Part shown: positions 1-8,113 of the stretch, one piece after another
Layout: every line of letters starts with the position of its first letter
Numbering within the stretch: the stretch's first letter is position 1
Assembly (NCBI RefSeq): GCF_015354505.1
Contig: NZ_JACAFP010000001.1
Span: 90,117-154,116 of the forward strand
Origin: Microbacterium sp. UFMG61
Lineage (GTDB): Bacteria; Actinomycetota; Actinomycetes; Actinomycetales; Microbacteriaceae
Length of the DNA stretch: 64,000 bases
Direction of reading: 5' to 3'
The notes under the pieces: model-generated
The model's input: the letters and a program-made list of their open reading frames with translations, nothing else
The model's database searches: none
Told to the model about the DNA's origin: nothing
Position numbers and translations under genes: made by a program

Positions 1-107
1 CCGCGTGGGGAGGAGGATGCTGGCGCACGGCACCGCCCATCACGGAGAAGGCCGCCCGACAGGGTGCGGCTCAGCCGGGCAGGGGCAGGGATAGCCGCGC
101 GACAGGG
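1..107. other. Window edge, no supportable gene
   Basis: These bases lie downstream of the minus-strand gene that ends at 108. An ATG on the minus strand at 40 could open another gene running off the window, but only 13 codons are visible and no strong ribosome binding site precedes it. No family can be assigned. Confidence 0.3.
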
Positions 108-1181
108 TCAGCCGACCGGCGGCTCCTGCTCGGGAGAGCCGACGCGGATCGAGGCCGACCCGTCGGGGAGGATCGTCACCGACCCGTTCACCTGGAAGGG
201 CACGTCCTCCGCGATCGCCTGCACCCTGCCGTCGAACAGCGACCGGATCTCGACCTCGACGTGCGCCACGGCATCCGTCGGCGGGATCCGCCAGTGTCCG
301 CCGTCAGGCGTGACCGTGACCTGCGGCTGCGCCGCGATCGACCACTGGGGCAGCGACGCGAGCCGGTTCGACACCTCGAGGCCGAACGGGCACGCGGTGG
401 GCTGCAGCACTTCCTGCTCGGTGCACGCCAGCAGGAACTCCTCGACGCGCTCCTGCACGACGGCGACGAACTCGTCTGTCGGATCGGTCTGCACGTCGAC
501 CGGGGTCGTCGCGAGGGGAGAGTCGGCGAGCACCCCGACGCCCGGTGAGGTCGAGATCGGGGTGTCGACGGTCACCGAGTACAGGCCGGGCGTGAAGACG
601 AGCATCGGCAGCGGGTCGAGAGGAGCCGCGTCGACGCCCGCGACCGAGATCTGGCGACGATCGACCTCGAAGCCGTTGACGGCGAAGCGGTCGGCGCCGC
701 GCAGCGTGAGCTCCACGACGGCCAGCGGGCTGGTGGTGAAGCGCCAGTTCGGGGTCACGCCGGCCCACCCGTCCTGCGCGACCGTGAAGGTGGTCGTGCC
801 CGCGTTCCCTCCGGCCTTGTACGACACCGTGACCGCGATGGCCTTTCCGTCGGGCTTCTCGGACACGACCTCGATGTCGGTGAGGGGTGCGAGGGTGGCG
901 TGGCGCAGCATCGCCTCGGATGCCGTCGGGACGATGCCGGCGACCTCGAGCGTCTCGCGGTCGACCGCGACGCCGGGAACCCGCAGGGCATCGGCCGCAC
1001 GCCCCTCGGACAGAAGGTCGAGATAGCGCACCACGAAGGCCGACGGCCCGTAGAACTGCTGGTAGAGCGTCGCGCCGCCGGCGGCCAGGGCGGCCACGAG
1101 CAGGAGGCCCACGACCGTCAGCATCGCCAGGTCGGCGACGAGCCGCGAGCGCCGGGGCGCCTTCGACTCGACTCGCTGCAT
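108..1181 (-). CDS. Membrane-anchored hypothetical protein
   Basis: The 357-residue product has a short basic N-terminus, one hydrophobic segment at about residues 16-40 (LAMLTVVGLLLVAALAAGG) and a long extracytoplasmic part of mixed beta-type sequence without a recognised catalytic motif. The topology suggests a single-pass protein with its bulk outside the membrane. Two cysteines near residues 253-264 (CTEQEVLQPTAC) could form a disulphide. It is divergent from the downstream helicase gene, with about 210 bases between the starts. The ATG at 1181 directly precedes the basic residues. I do not recognise the family and assign no function. Confidence 0.75.
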   Translation of the reverse strand: MQRVESKAPRRSRLVADLAMLTVVGLLLVAALAAGGATLYQQFYGPSAFVVRYLDLLSEGRAADALRVPGVAVDRETLEVAGIVPTASEAMLRHATLAPLTDIEVVSEKPDGKAIAVTVSYKAGGNAGTTTFTVAQDGWAGVTPNWRFTTSPLAVVELTLRGADRFAVNGFEVDRRQISVAGVDAAPLDPLPMLVFTPGLYSVTVDTPISTSPGVGVLADSPLATTPVDVQTDPTDEFVAVVQERVEEFLLACTEQEVLQPTACPFGLEVSNRLASLPQWSIAAQPQVTVTPDGGHWRIPPTDAVAHVEVEIRSLFDGRVQAIAEDVPFQVNGSVTILPDGSASIRVGSPEQEPPVG

Positions 1182-1390
1182 GGCGTCAGTCTAGGAGGGC
1201 GGCCTGGGACGACGCCGAGCGCGTGGCGCACTGTGACGGAGCCGCAATGCGGGGCATCCGGCGGGGCATCCGCGTCGGTGTCGGGCGGATGCCGAGCCTG
1301 TGCGCCACGTAGCATGGAGGCGCGTGTTCGTACGCGCCCGCCGCGCTCCCGATCCCGTCGCCGTCCGCCGCCTTCCCGTCTGAGAGAACC

Positions 1391-2773
1391 GTGTCGCTTC
1401 CCGCCCTGTCCGATGAACAGCACGAGCTGTTCCGGCTGATCGAGGACACCAGCGAACACGTCTTCATCACCGGGCGAGCGGGAACCGGCAAGTCGACGCT
1501 GCTGCAGTACTTCTCGTGGAACACCAAGAAGCAGATCGCGATCTGCGCCCCCACCGGCGTCGCGGCGCTGAACGTCGAGGGGCAGACGATCCACTCGCTG
1601 TTCCGACTGCCGATCGGTCTGATCGGCGACTCGGACATCGACCAGAACGACAACACGCGCCGCATCCTCAACGCGATCGAGACCCTCGTGATCGACGAGA
1701 TCTCGATGGTCAACGCCGACCTCATGGACGCGATCGACCGCTCGCTCCGTCAGGCGCGGGGCAAGCGCGGCATCCCCTTCGGCGGGGTGCAGATCGTCAT
1801 GTTCGGCGATCCGTACCAGCTCGCGCCCGTGCCGCCGCGGGGTGACGAGCTGCGCTACGTCAAGGACCACTACCGCTCGTTCTGGTTCTTCGACGCGAAG
1901 GTCTGGGCAGGTCCCTGGAAGGACGACGAGTCGGATGCCGAGGAGGGTGACGGACTGTTCGTCGTCGACACCCGCGCCGAGCTGCACGTGCGCGAGCTCG
2001 TGCACATCCACCGGCAGTCGGACGACGGGTTCAAGGCCATGCTCAACGCCGTGCGCTATGGCCGGGTGACCGCTGAGATCGCGGGTGTGCTCAACACGCA
2101 GGGCGCCCGCACGCCTCCCGACCCCGAGCCCGGGGAGGTGCCGATGATCACGCTCGCCACGCGCAACGACATCGTGAACAGCATCAACAGCAGGCACCTC
2201 GCCGCGCTGCCGGGCAAGGAGCAGACCGCCAAGGCCGAGGTGAGCGGCGAGTTCGGTCGCGGTGAGGCGTCATTGCCCGCCGAGCCCGAGCTCAAGCTCA
2301 AGATCGGCGCGCAGGTCATGTTCCTGCGCAACGACACCTCGATGTCGGGGGAGCCGCCGCGGTGGGTGAACGGAACCATCGGCACGGTCGTGCGGATCCT
2401 CGGCGAGACCGTGCGCGTCGAGATCGACGGCGACGAGGTCGATGTCGAGCCCGCGGTCTGGGAACGGTTCCGATACTCGTACGAGCCGGCGACCAAGAAG
2501 CTCAGCCGCGACGTGGTCGCCGAGTTCACGCAGTTCCCGCTGCGGCTGGCGTGGGCGGTCACGATCCACAAATCGCAGGGCAAGACCTACGATCGGGCGA
2601 TCATCGATCTGGGGTCCGGTGCGTTCGCACCCGGGCAGACCTATGTGGCGCTCTCACGCCTGACGTCGATCGACGGGCTGTACCTGTCGCGGGCGCTGCG
2701 ACCGAGCGACATCCGCGTCGATGAGGACGTGCGGCGCTTCATGCGCGCCGCCTGGCTCGCCGCGCAGTCCTGA
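1391..2773 (+). CDS. PIF1-like ATP-dependent DNA helicase
   Basis: A 460-residue superfamily 1 helicase of the PIF1/RecD2-like type, expected to unwind DNA with ATP in the cytoplasm. Walker A is GRAGTGKSTLL near residue 28, Walker B is VIDEISMV near residue 100, and the C-terminal motif TIHKSQGKTYD is the usual UvrD_C_2/PIF1 signature followed by YVALSRLTSIDGLYLSR. Length fits the short bacterial PIF1-like proteins. The chosen start is GTG at 1391, which leaves a normal distance to the P-loop. It stands alone, divergent from the gene at 1181. Substrate preference (R-loops, G-quadruplexes) cannot be read from the sequence. Confidence 0.88.
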   Translation: MSLPALSDEQHELFRLIEDTSEHVFITGRAGTGKSTLLQYFSWNTKKQIAICAPTGVAALNVEGQTIHSLFRLPIGLIGDSDIDQNDNTRRILNAIETLVIDEISMVNADLMDAIDRSLRQARGKRGIPFGGVQIVMFGDPYQLAPVPPRGDELRYVKDHYRSFWFFDAKVWAGPWKDDESDAEEGDGLFVVDTRAELHVRELVHIHRQSDDGFKAMLNAVRYGRVTAEIAGVLNTQGARTPPDPEPGEVPMITLATRNDIVNSINSRHLAALPGKEQTAKAEVSGEFGRGEASLPAEPELKLKIGAQVMFLRNDTSMSGEPPRWVNGTIGTVVRILGETVRVEIDGDEVDVEPAVWERFRYSYEPATKKLSRDVVAEFTQFPLRLAWAVTIHKSQGKTYDRAIIDLGSGAFAPGQTYVALSRLTSIDGLYLSRALRPSDIRVDEDVRRFMRAAWLAAQS

Positions 2774-2800
2774 CGGTCGTGGAGCTGCGGAGCACCCAGT

Positions 2801-2956
2801 GAGACCCGCATCCGGTGACGAGACCCATGCTGTGCAGGTGGGTCTCGTGGCCGATGACGGGTCTCGCACGCGCGTGGCGCGCGCATCCGGCGAGACCCAC
2901 CTCTATCGCCGAGACCCATGTCGTGACGGTGGGTCTCGTCACCGGATGCGGGTTTC
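2801..2956. repeat. Palindromic GAGACCC repeat island
   Basis: The gap after the helicase gene carries eight copies of an 8-9 base word. Four read GAGACCC(A/G) (from about 2801, 2820, 2892, 2911) and four read the reverse complement (from about 2839, 2859, 2930, 2949). The outer arms 2801-2827 and 2930-2956 are inverted copies of each other with 26 of 27 bases matching. Inner pairs such as CGAGACCCA (2819-2827) with TGGGTCTCG (2839-2847), and 2910-2918 with 2930-2938, form smaller hairpins. The layout is symmetrical at both scales, like a REP/BIME cluster or a short non-coding mobile element. It contains no supportable gene. Confidence 0.8.
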
Positions 2957-3031
2957 GCGGCAGAAAGGAGGTCTCACCGACTCACGTTGGCGTCTCGGTC
3001 GACGCCGTCGGCCTCGCTCGACGACCGGGGG

Positions 3032-3685
3032 TCAGGCGACGGCGGCGGAGCGGGCGTGGTCGAGGTCTTCGAACAGCTCGGTGTTGAACCGGTACGCCAG
3101 CAGCACCTCGTCGATCACGCGCTCGCGCTCGGCGTCATCCCACGGCGCGGCGTCGAGCTGCTCGCGGTAGACGTCCTTGAAGGCGGCGGGGTCGGCGATG
3201 TCGTCGAACAGGTAGAAGCCGATGCCGTTCGTCTCGAAGCCGAAGTGGCGGGCCATGACGCGGCCGATGAAGATGCCGCCCGACAGGTCGCCGAGGTATC
3301 GCGTGTAGTGGTGGGCGACGAAGCCGCCGGCCCACGTCGCGCCGACCTGGCGGATGCGCTCGACATACCGCTGAGTGGTGGGCAGGGCGACGATCCGTTC
3401 GCGCCAGTCCGCACCGAGCAGGAACTCGAGATCGGCCTCGAGGGCCGGCAGGCGGGTGAGCTTGTCGCTGAGGAAGACGGATGCCACGGGGTCGTGCCGC
3501 ATGCGCTCACCCGCCGACTCGAGCGCCTCGTAGATGAAGTAGTGCTGCGCCACGAGAGAGATGTAGTCCTCGCGCGATCCCTCGCCCTTCAGCAGGTCGG
3601 ACATGAAGCCCGCGCCCTCGCTGCGGGAGTGCGAGCTCGACGAGCGCTCGCGGAGCGCGGCGGAGAAGGAGAGGATCTCGGACAT
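3032..3685 (-). CDS. hmuO: Heme oxygenase (biliverdin-producing)
   Basis: The 217-residue protein matches bacterial heme oxygenases of the HmuO/HO-1 fold, which open heme to biliverdin, CO and ferrous iron in the cytoplasm. The probable proximal heme ligand is H19 in the helix SSSSHSRSEGAGFM. The distal helix carries the glycine-rich GDLSGGIFIGRVM, and QHYFIYEALE is the usual early helix. The ATG at 3685 puts the proximal histidine where the family has it; a longer upstream frame adds 46 unlikely residues. A DtxR-like box lies just upstream and a DUF2470 gene precedes it, so the role is iron recovery from heme under iron limitation. Confidence 0.93.
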   Translation of the reverse strand: MSEILSFSAALRERSSSSHSRSEGAGFMSDLLKGEGSREDYISLVAQHYFIYEALESAGERMRHDPVASVFLSDKLTRLPALEADLEFLLGADWRERIVALPTTQRYVERIRQVGATWAGGFVAHHYTRYLGDLSGGIFIGRVMARHFGFETNGIGFYLFDDIADPAAFKDVYREQLDAAPWDDAERERVIDEVLLAYRFNTELFEDLDHARSAAVA

Positions 3686-3692
3686 GACCCCA

Positions 3693-3710
3693 GTGTAAGG
3701 GTCACCTAAC
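3693..3710 (-). promoter_or_regulatory. DtxR/IdeR-like iron box before hmuO
   Basis: Read on the minus strand, the bases are GTTAGGTGACCCTTACAC. From the first TTAGG they match the corynebacterial DtxR consensus TTAGGTTAGCCTAACC at 12 of 16 positions. The site ends only 8 bases before the hmuO start, where binding would block transcription. Known hmuO genes are DtxR-repressed, which supports the reading; the match is moderate. Confidence 0.55.
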
Positions 3711-3773
3711 TTCGGCGGAACCCCCCGTTTCCTCCGAAGTCGCCATGCGATGTCGCGGGGCGGTCGGCCCGGG

Positions 3774-4088
3774 TCACGCGTGCGGACGCGGCTCGACGCC
3801 GAGACGCTCGCAGGCGAGGTCATACAGGGCGACGACCTCGCGGCGCACCGCCGGCCGCTCGGTGATCGCGCCGCCCGGCCAGGGCACCCGCAGTTCGGTC
3901 ACGACACCGGCGCGGGTGATGTCCCACACCCCCGCCTCGCCGTCGAGACCGGTCATCACGGCATCCGTGATCTCGTCGCCGCCCTCGGGCGAGAAGGCGC
4001 GTGCGATGAGCAGATTGTCGTCGGTGTGGTCGCCGTTCATGTGGCGCAGGATCGCCGAGACCACCTCGGCATCGAAGATGTGGGGCAT
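3774..4088 (-). CDS. DUF2470 domain protein
   Basis: A 104-residue protein consisting of one DUF2470 domain, the domain found at the C-terminus of HugZ/HutZ-type heme-utilisation proteins. The opening IFDAEVVSAILRHMNGDHTDDNLLIARAF contains the typical HMNxDHxDD segment. ATG at 4088 is preferred over a GTG nine bases upstream because AGGGTGA lies at suitable distance before it. The gene sits immediately upstream of heme oxygenase on the same strand with an 85-base gap, so a role in heme iron handling is a reasonable inference. No catalytic function is established for the isolated domain. Confidence 0.8.
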   Translation of the reverse strand: MPHIFDAEVVSAILRHMNGDHTDDNLLIARAFSPEGGDEITDAVMTGLDGEAGVWDITRAGVVTELRVPWPGGAITERPAVRREVVALYDLACERLGVEPRPHA

Positions 4089-4177
4089 GGTGATCACCCT
4101 ACGGCCGGGGCTCCGATGCCGACTTTCAGGATCCGCGTTCTAGACTCGGGAGACACGTCTTCCGGGGGTACCCTTTC

Positions 4178-5473
4178 ATGCAGCTTCTCTCGTCGCGCAG
4201 GTTTCGCGCAGCAGCGGCCGGCGTCGCCGTGCTCGGGCTCTTCCTGACCGGATGCACCAGCGACACCACGTTCAGTTATACGCCGCCCGAGCAGGTCGAC
4301 GGGGCTCTGCCCGACGACACCGTCACGGCCATGACGGATGCCGTCAACAATGCGCTCGCCGCATCCGGCGCCTCGGGCGCGGTCGTGGGTGTCTGGGTGC
4401 CGTGGAGCGGCAGCTGGGTCACGGGCGTCGGAACGCAGGATCCGGCCGGCGAGGGCGGCGAGGTCAGCACCGACATGGCCTTCCGCATCGGAGACGTCAC
4501 CCGCCTGATGACCTGCGATGTGCTCTACGCCCTGGTCGACGAGGACATCGTCGAGCTCGACGACAAGGTGCCCGACTACGTGTCCGGCGTGCCCGACCTC
4601 GAGGACATCACTCTGCTCGACCTGTGCAACGGCACCAGCGGTGTCGGCTCGTCGGAGGAGATCGCTCAGGCGGCTTGGCGCAACACCCCCGAGCGCGTCT
4701 GGGCTCCGCTGGAGCTCGCGGCGTACGGCCTCGGTGCCGAGCGCACGGTGCCGCATACGACGTACCGCGGTTCCGACGTCAACTACCTGCTGCTCGGCAT
4801 GGCTCTCGAGCACGCCACCGGCCTCACGGCATCCGAGCTCATCGCCGAGTACGTCACCGAGCCGCTCGGGCTCGGGGCGACCTCGCTGCCCCGCGCCACG
4901 CCGGCGCCGCCCTCGACCGGACCGGTCATGAACGGGCACTATCTCTCGGAGATCGAGGGCGGTTACGACTGCGCCGCCCCGATCGACATCACCACGCTCT
5001 CGTCGAGCACGGGCTACACCGACTCCGGCGTCGTCTCGACGATCGACGATCTCGGTCGCTATGCCCAGGCCCAGGCGCGGCAGGCTCTGCGCACGCAGGA
5101 GGAGCCGAACCGCTACGGCGCACCGCTGCCGGCCTTCGAGGGTGCGCCCTCGTGGCTGCAGGCCACCGGCGGCGGCCTCATGGTCGGCTCGCTGATTGGT
5201 CAGCAGGGCTGGACCCCCGGGTACGTCACCGCGGCCTACGCCGACCCGACGACCGGCTTCACGGTGGCCGTCTCGCTCAACAACTCGACTACCGGCGGCA
5301 ACATCATCGGCAACCTCGCCTGGGAGCTGGCGGCCATCGCGTCGAAGGCCCCGGCTGCCGATGGGCAGACCGCCCCGGAGTTCGGCCTGCCGTTCACGGC
5401 CGAGCAGTACCACCAGGCGATCACGGATGCCGCGATCCCGTGCGTCGCCCCGCCGGCGCCGCCCGAGGGCTGA
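4178..5473 (+). CDS. Beta-lactamase-fold lipoprotein lacking catalytic residues
   Basis: The 431-residue product has a lipoprotein signal peptide with lipobox LTGC (cysteine 26) and then a class C beta-lactamase/D-Ala-D-Ala carboxypeptidase-like fold. Landmarks align with serine hydrolases: the FRIG-VT helix start, LLDLCNGTSGV in place of LLTHTSG, and NYLLLGMALEHATG after the second motif. The nucleophile motif SxxK is replaced by D106-V-T-R109 and the YxN motif by G198-S-D200. The fold therefore seems kept while hydrolysis by the usual mechanism looks lost. A sensor, scaffold or peptidoglycan-binding role is possible. It precedes corA by 49 bases, without evident functional link. Confidence 0.8.
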   Translation: MQLLSSRRFRAAAAGVAVLGLFLTGCTSDTTFSYTPPEQVDGALPDDTVTAMTDAVNNALAASGASGAVVGVWVPWSGSWVTGVGTQDPAGEGGEVSTDMAFRIGDVTRLMTCDVLYALVDEDIVELDDKVPDYVSGVPDLEDITLLDLCNGTSGVGSSEEIAQAAWRNTPERVWAPLELAAYGLGAERTVPHTTYRGSDVNYLLLGMALEHATGLTASELIAEYVTEPLGLGATSLPRATPAPPSTGPVMNGHYLSEIEGGYDCAAPIDITTLSSSTGYTDSGVVSTIDDLGRYAQAQARQALRTQEEPNRYGAPLPAFEGAPSWLQATGGGLMVGSLIGQQGWTPGYVTAAYADPTTGFTVAVSLNNSTTGGNIIGNLAWELAAIASKAPAADGQTAPEFGLPFTAEQYHQAITDAAIPCVAPPAPPEG

Positions 5474-5522
5474 TCCGCCGCGCGGTCGCCCGACGCGGCT
5501 GCGCTTCATCGAGGGGGCACCG

Positions 5523-6539
5523 ATGGCGATCATCGACAACGCGATCTACGTCGACGGCGTCCGCACCGAGAACCCGCACAGCCTGAGCGAGACGTTCGAG
5601 GCGATGCGTGAGCGGGGTGGCCTCAGCTGGATCGGGCTGTACCGCCCGAGCGAGGCGGAGATCCGCGAGGTGGCCGACGAGTTCGGCATCCACGCCCTCG
5701 TCGTCGAGGATGCCCTCTCGGGTCATCAGCGGTCGAAGCTCGAGCGCTACGACGATGTGCTCTTCATGGTGCTGCGATCGGCCCGCTACCTCGACGAGAC
5801 CGAGGAGGTCGAGTTCGGCGAGATCCACGTGCTCGTCGGCAAGGACTTCGTCGTCACGATCCGCCACGCAGAGTCGCCGGACCTCGCTCGGGTCCGGCGG
5901 CGGCTGGAGAGCGACCCCGCGCTGCTGAGGCTCGGACCTGAGGCCGTGCTCTATGCGATCCTCGACGAGGTGGTCGACGAGTACGCGCCGGTGCTCGCCG
6001 GGCTCGAGAACGACATCGACGAGATCGAGAGTCAGCTCTTCGAAGACGGGGTCGACGCGACGCAGCGCATCTACGAGCTGGGCCGCGAGGTCATCGACTT
6101 CCAGCGGGCGGTGCAGCCTCTCGCCGGGATGCTCGACGCGCTGCTGCGCGGATCCGCGAAGTACGAGGTCGACGAGGAGCTGCAGCGGTATCTGCGCGAC
6201 GTGCTCGACCACACCCTGCGCGTCTCGGAGCGCGCGAACACCTTCCGCACGGTTCTCGACAACGCGCTGACGGTCGAGTCGACGATCGTCGCCCGGCGTC
6301 AGAACGAGGAGATGCGGCGGATGACGGAGCTCAGCATCCGTCAGAACGACGAGGTCAAGAAGATCTCGGGGTGGGCCGCGATCCTGTTCGCGCCGACCCT
6401 CGTCGGCACGGTGTACGGCATGAACTTCGACCACATGCCCGAGCTGCACTGGGCGCTCGGATACCCCATGGCGATCGCGCTCATGGTGGGTATGGGCGTC
6501 GGTCTGTACTGGGCTTTCAAGCGCAAGGGCTGGCTCTAG
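5523..6539 (+). CDS. corA: CorA family Mg2+/Co2+ transporter
   Basis: A 338-residue CorA-type divalent metal channel of the cytoplasmic membrane. The long N-terminal cytoplasmic domain (about residues 1-275) is rich in acidic helices, including the coiled stalk around IYELGREVIDFQRAV. Two C-terminal membrane segments follow, and the diagnostic loop YGMNF lies after the first (GWAAILFAPTLVGTVYGMNF). The basic tail KRKGWL ends the protein, as usual. ATG at 5523 is preceded by GAGGGGG seven bases upstream; the open frame extends further but overlaps the upstream gene. It could carry Mg2+, Co2+ or Ni2+. Confidence 0.92.
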   Translation: MAIIDNAIYVDGVRTENPHSLSETFEAMRERGGLSWIGLYRPSEAEIREVADEFGIHALVVEDALSGHQRSKLERYDDVLFMVLRSARYLDETEEVEFGEIHVLVGKDFVVTIRHAESPDLARVRRRLESDPALLRLGPEAVLYAILDEVVDEYAPVLAGLENDIDEIESQLFEDGVDATQRIYELGREVIDFQRAVQPLAGMLDALLRGSAKYEVDEELQRYLRDVLDHTLRVSERANTFRTVLDNALTVESTIVARRQNEEMRRMTELSIRQNDEVKKISGWAAILFAPTLVGTVYGMNFDHMPELHWALGYPMAIALMVGMGVGLYWAFKRKGWL

Positions 6540-6601
6540 TCCTCTGATTCCGGGCGCGCCGAACGTCGCCAGAGTTGATTCTCCTGATTTTGCGAGTAAA
6601 G

Positions 6602-6615
6602 TGCAACTAGTTACA
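6602..6615. promoter_or_regulatory. Candidate LacI operator before sugar operon
   Basis: TGCAACTAGTTACA is a palindrome around AACTAGTT with outer TG/CA arms, about 80 bases upstream of the substrate-binding protein gene. The same AACTAGTT core flanked by C/G lies in front of the lacI-type gene at 21339-21352. Shared operators between a local regulator and its transport operon are usual for LacI regulators, so this is the likely binding site. Confidence 0.6.
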
Positions 6616-6695
6616 GAAAGTGCTTGGAAACCGCTATCCGCTCGGCTACCGTCGGTGTAGCCGACGAGAGTCCGGCACGAATCAAGGGAGATCAC

Positions 6696-8042
6696 ATGCA
6701 CAACGCAATGACGCGGACGGCACGCAGCCGCCTCCTGCTGGTGACCGCCGGCCTTGCGACCTCTGCTCTCGCACTCGCCGGGTGCGCCGGTGGCTCGGGC
6801 GACGCGGCCGAGTCGGCGGAGACGACCACCATCCGGTTCCTCTACGCGACGGGTGACGAGACCTGGAACGCGGTCGTCGACAAGGTCGTCGCCGCCTTCA
6901 ACGAGCAGAGCGACACCACAGAGGTCAAGCTCGACCCGCTGCCCGCCGGCTCCGACTACGCCACGGCGCTCAAGACCGTCGACGCCACGGGCAACTGGCC
7001 GGCCGTCGTCGACATGCGCGACACGCTCACCTACGTCAACGCGGGCAAGCTCGCCCCCGTGCCCGACGAGGTCACGGCACTGCTCGAGCCCGACGCCTTC
7101 GCCCCCGCCGAAGACGGCAACGTGTACACCGTGCCCTACAGCGCGCTCAACGGCGAGCTCGGCATGAACATCGTCTACAACAAGGCCTACTTCGAGGAGC
7201 ACGACCTCGAGGTGCCCGAGACCTACGACGACTTCATCGATCTGCTCGACGAGATCAAGGCCAACGGCGATGTGCCGCTCGCCACCGCCGCGGCCGAGGT
7301 CTGGCCCTCCGACCAGCTGTGGAAGCCCCTCGCGGCTCCGACGTTCGCCGAGTACAGCGACGAGGGCGGCTTCTGGAACGCGGCCGCCGCGGGCGACGCC
7401 TCGGTCGCCGACCTGAAGGCACCGCTCGAAGAGCTCCAGAACATCATGGACAACTACGTGCTCGAGGGCTGGCAGTCCACGGCGGATGCGCAGACGACGA
7501 CCCTGCTCGTCAACGAGCAGGCCGTGATGGCGACGTCGTCGGCCGGGCTCGGCCGCCTGATGGACATCAACAAGGTCGACCCGGAGTTCGACGCGGGGCT
7601 GTTCATCATCCCCGACGAGGACGGCAAGATCAACGTCCTCAAGAACAGCGTCGTCGGCGACACCGCCGGTGGTCTGGCGATCTCGGCGCAGGCTGCCGAG
7701 AACAAGGACGAGTACGCCTCCGCGGTCGAGTTCCTCACTTACTTCTACTCGGTCGACGCCGCGAACCTCATGGAGGAGAGCGGCTGGATCTCGCCCAACA
7801 TCCTGGCGTCCGACGAGGTCACCCGCAACGACACCATTCCCGGCGCCGATGACTTCTTCGCGCTGCTCGAGAACCCGGACCTCGTCTGGTACGAGAACGC
7901 CCCGACGCTGAGCACCTTCAGCTCGGTCAACACCTTCTTCCGGCAGTCGCGCATCGAGATGCAGGACGGCCAGACCACGATCGACGAGACGATCGCGAAG
8001 GTCCAGGCGGAACTCGACGCGCAGGTCGCCGCAGCCGGCTGA
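6696..8042 (+). CDS. Sugar ABC transporter substrate-binding lipoprotein
   Basis: The 448-residue protein has a lipoprotein signal with lipobox LAGC and a family 1 extracellular solute-binding domain (TTTIRFLYATGDETWNAVVDKVVAAFNE at the start of the mature part). It should capture a mono- or oligosaccharide outside the membrane and deliver it to the two permeases downstream. ATG at 6696 follows AAGGGAG at good spacing and begins the signal peptide; the longer frame adds non-signal residues. It opens the carbohydrate locus and is followed by an intercistronic hairpin. No ATP-binding subunit is encoded here; an MsiK-like shared ATPase elsewhere is the usual solution in actinobacteria. Confidence 0.92.
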   Translation: MHNAMTRTARSRLLLVTAGLATSALALAGCAGGSGDAAESAETTTIRFLYATGDETWNAVVDKVVAAFNEQSDTTEVKLDPLPAGSDYATALKTVDATGNWPAVVDMRDTLTYVNAGKLAPVPDEVTALLEPDAFAPAEDGNVYTVPYSALNGELGMNIVYNKAYFEEHDLEVPETYDDFIDLLDEIKANGDVPLATAAAEVWPSDQLWKPLAAPTFAEYSDEGGFWNAAAAGDASVADLKAPLEELQNIMDNYVLEGWQSTADAQTTTLLVNEQAVMATSSAGLGRLMDINKVDPEFDAGLFIIPDEDGKINVLKNSVVGDTAGGLAISAQAAENKDEYASAVEFLTYFYSVDAANLMEESGWISPNILASDEVTRNDTIPGADDFFALLENPDLVWYENAPTLSTFSSVNTFFRQSRIEMQDGQTTIDETIAKVQAELDAQVAAAG

Positions 8043-8050
8043 GCCGCATC

Positions 8051-8080
8051 GCCGGGGCGCGCAACGGACCGCGCCCCGGC
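8051..8080 (+). other. Intercistronic hairpin after binding-protein gene
   Basis: GCCGGGGCGCG (8051-8061) pairs perfectly with CGCGCCCCGGC (8070-8080) around an 8-base loop, between the binding-protein gene and the first permease. There is no T-run. In sugar ABC operons such hairpins commonly protect the upstream mRNA or cause partial termination, giving more binding protein than permease. Confidence 0.7.
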
Positions 8081-8113
8081 TTCCGGCGAGCGGTGATCGA
8101 TCAAGGAGAGAAC

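Noticed and set aside
1..40. Possible start of a minus-strand gene at 40
   Set aside because: Only 13 codons are visible and no clear ribosome binding site precedes the ATG, so it cannot be supported.
1118..2197. Long open frames opposite the helicase gene
   Set aside because: They are antisense shadows made by GC-rich codon bias; the arginine/aspartate-rich translations have no family features.
2801..2956. CRISPR array
   Set aside because: The repeats are only 8-9 bases, occur in both orientations and are irregularly spaced, with no cas genes.
3032..3823. Longer heme oxygenase with 46 extra N-terminal residues
   Set aside because: The extra residues would overlap the iron box and DUF2470 stop region and do not resemble heme oxygenase.
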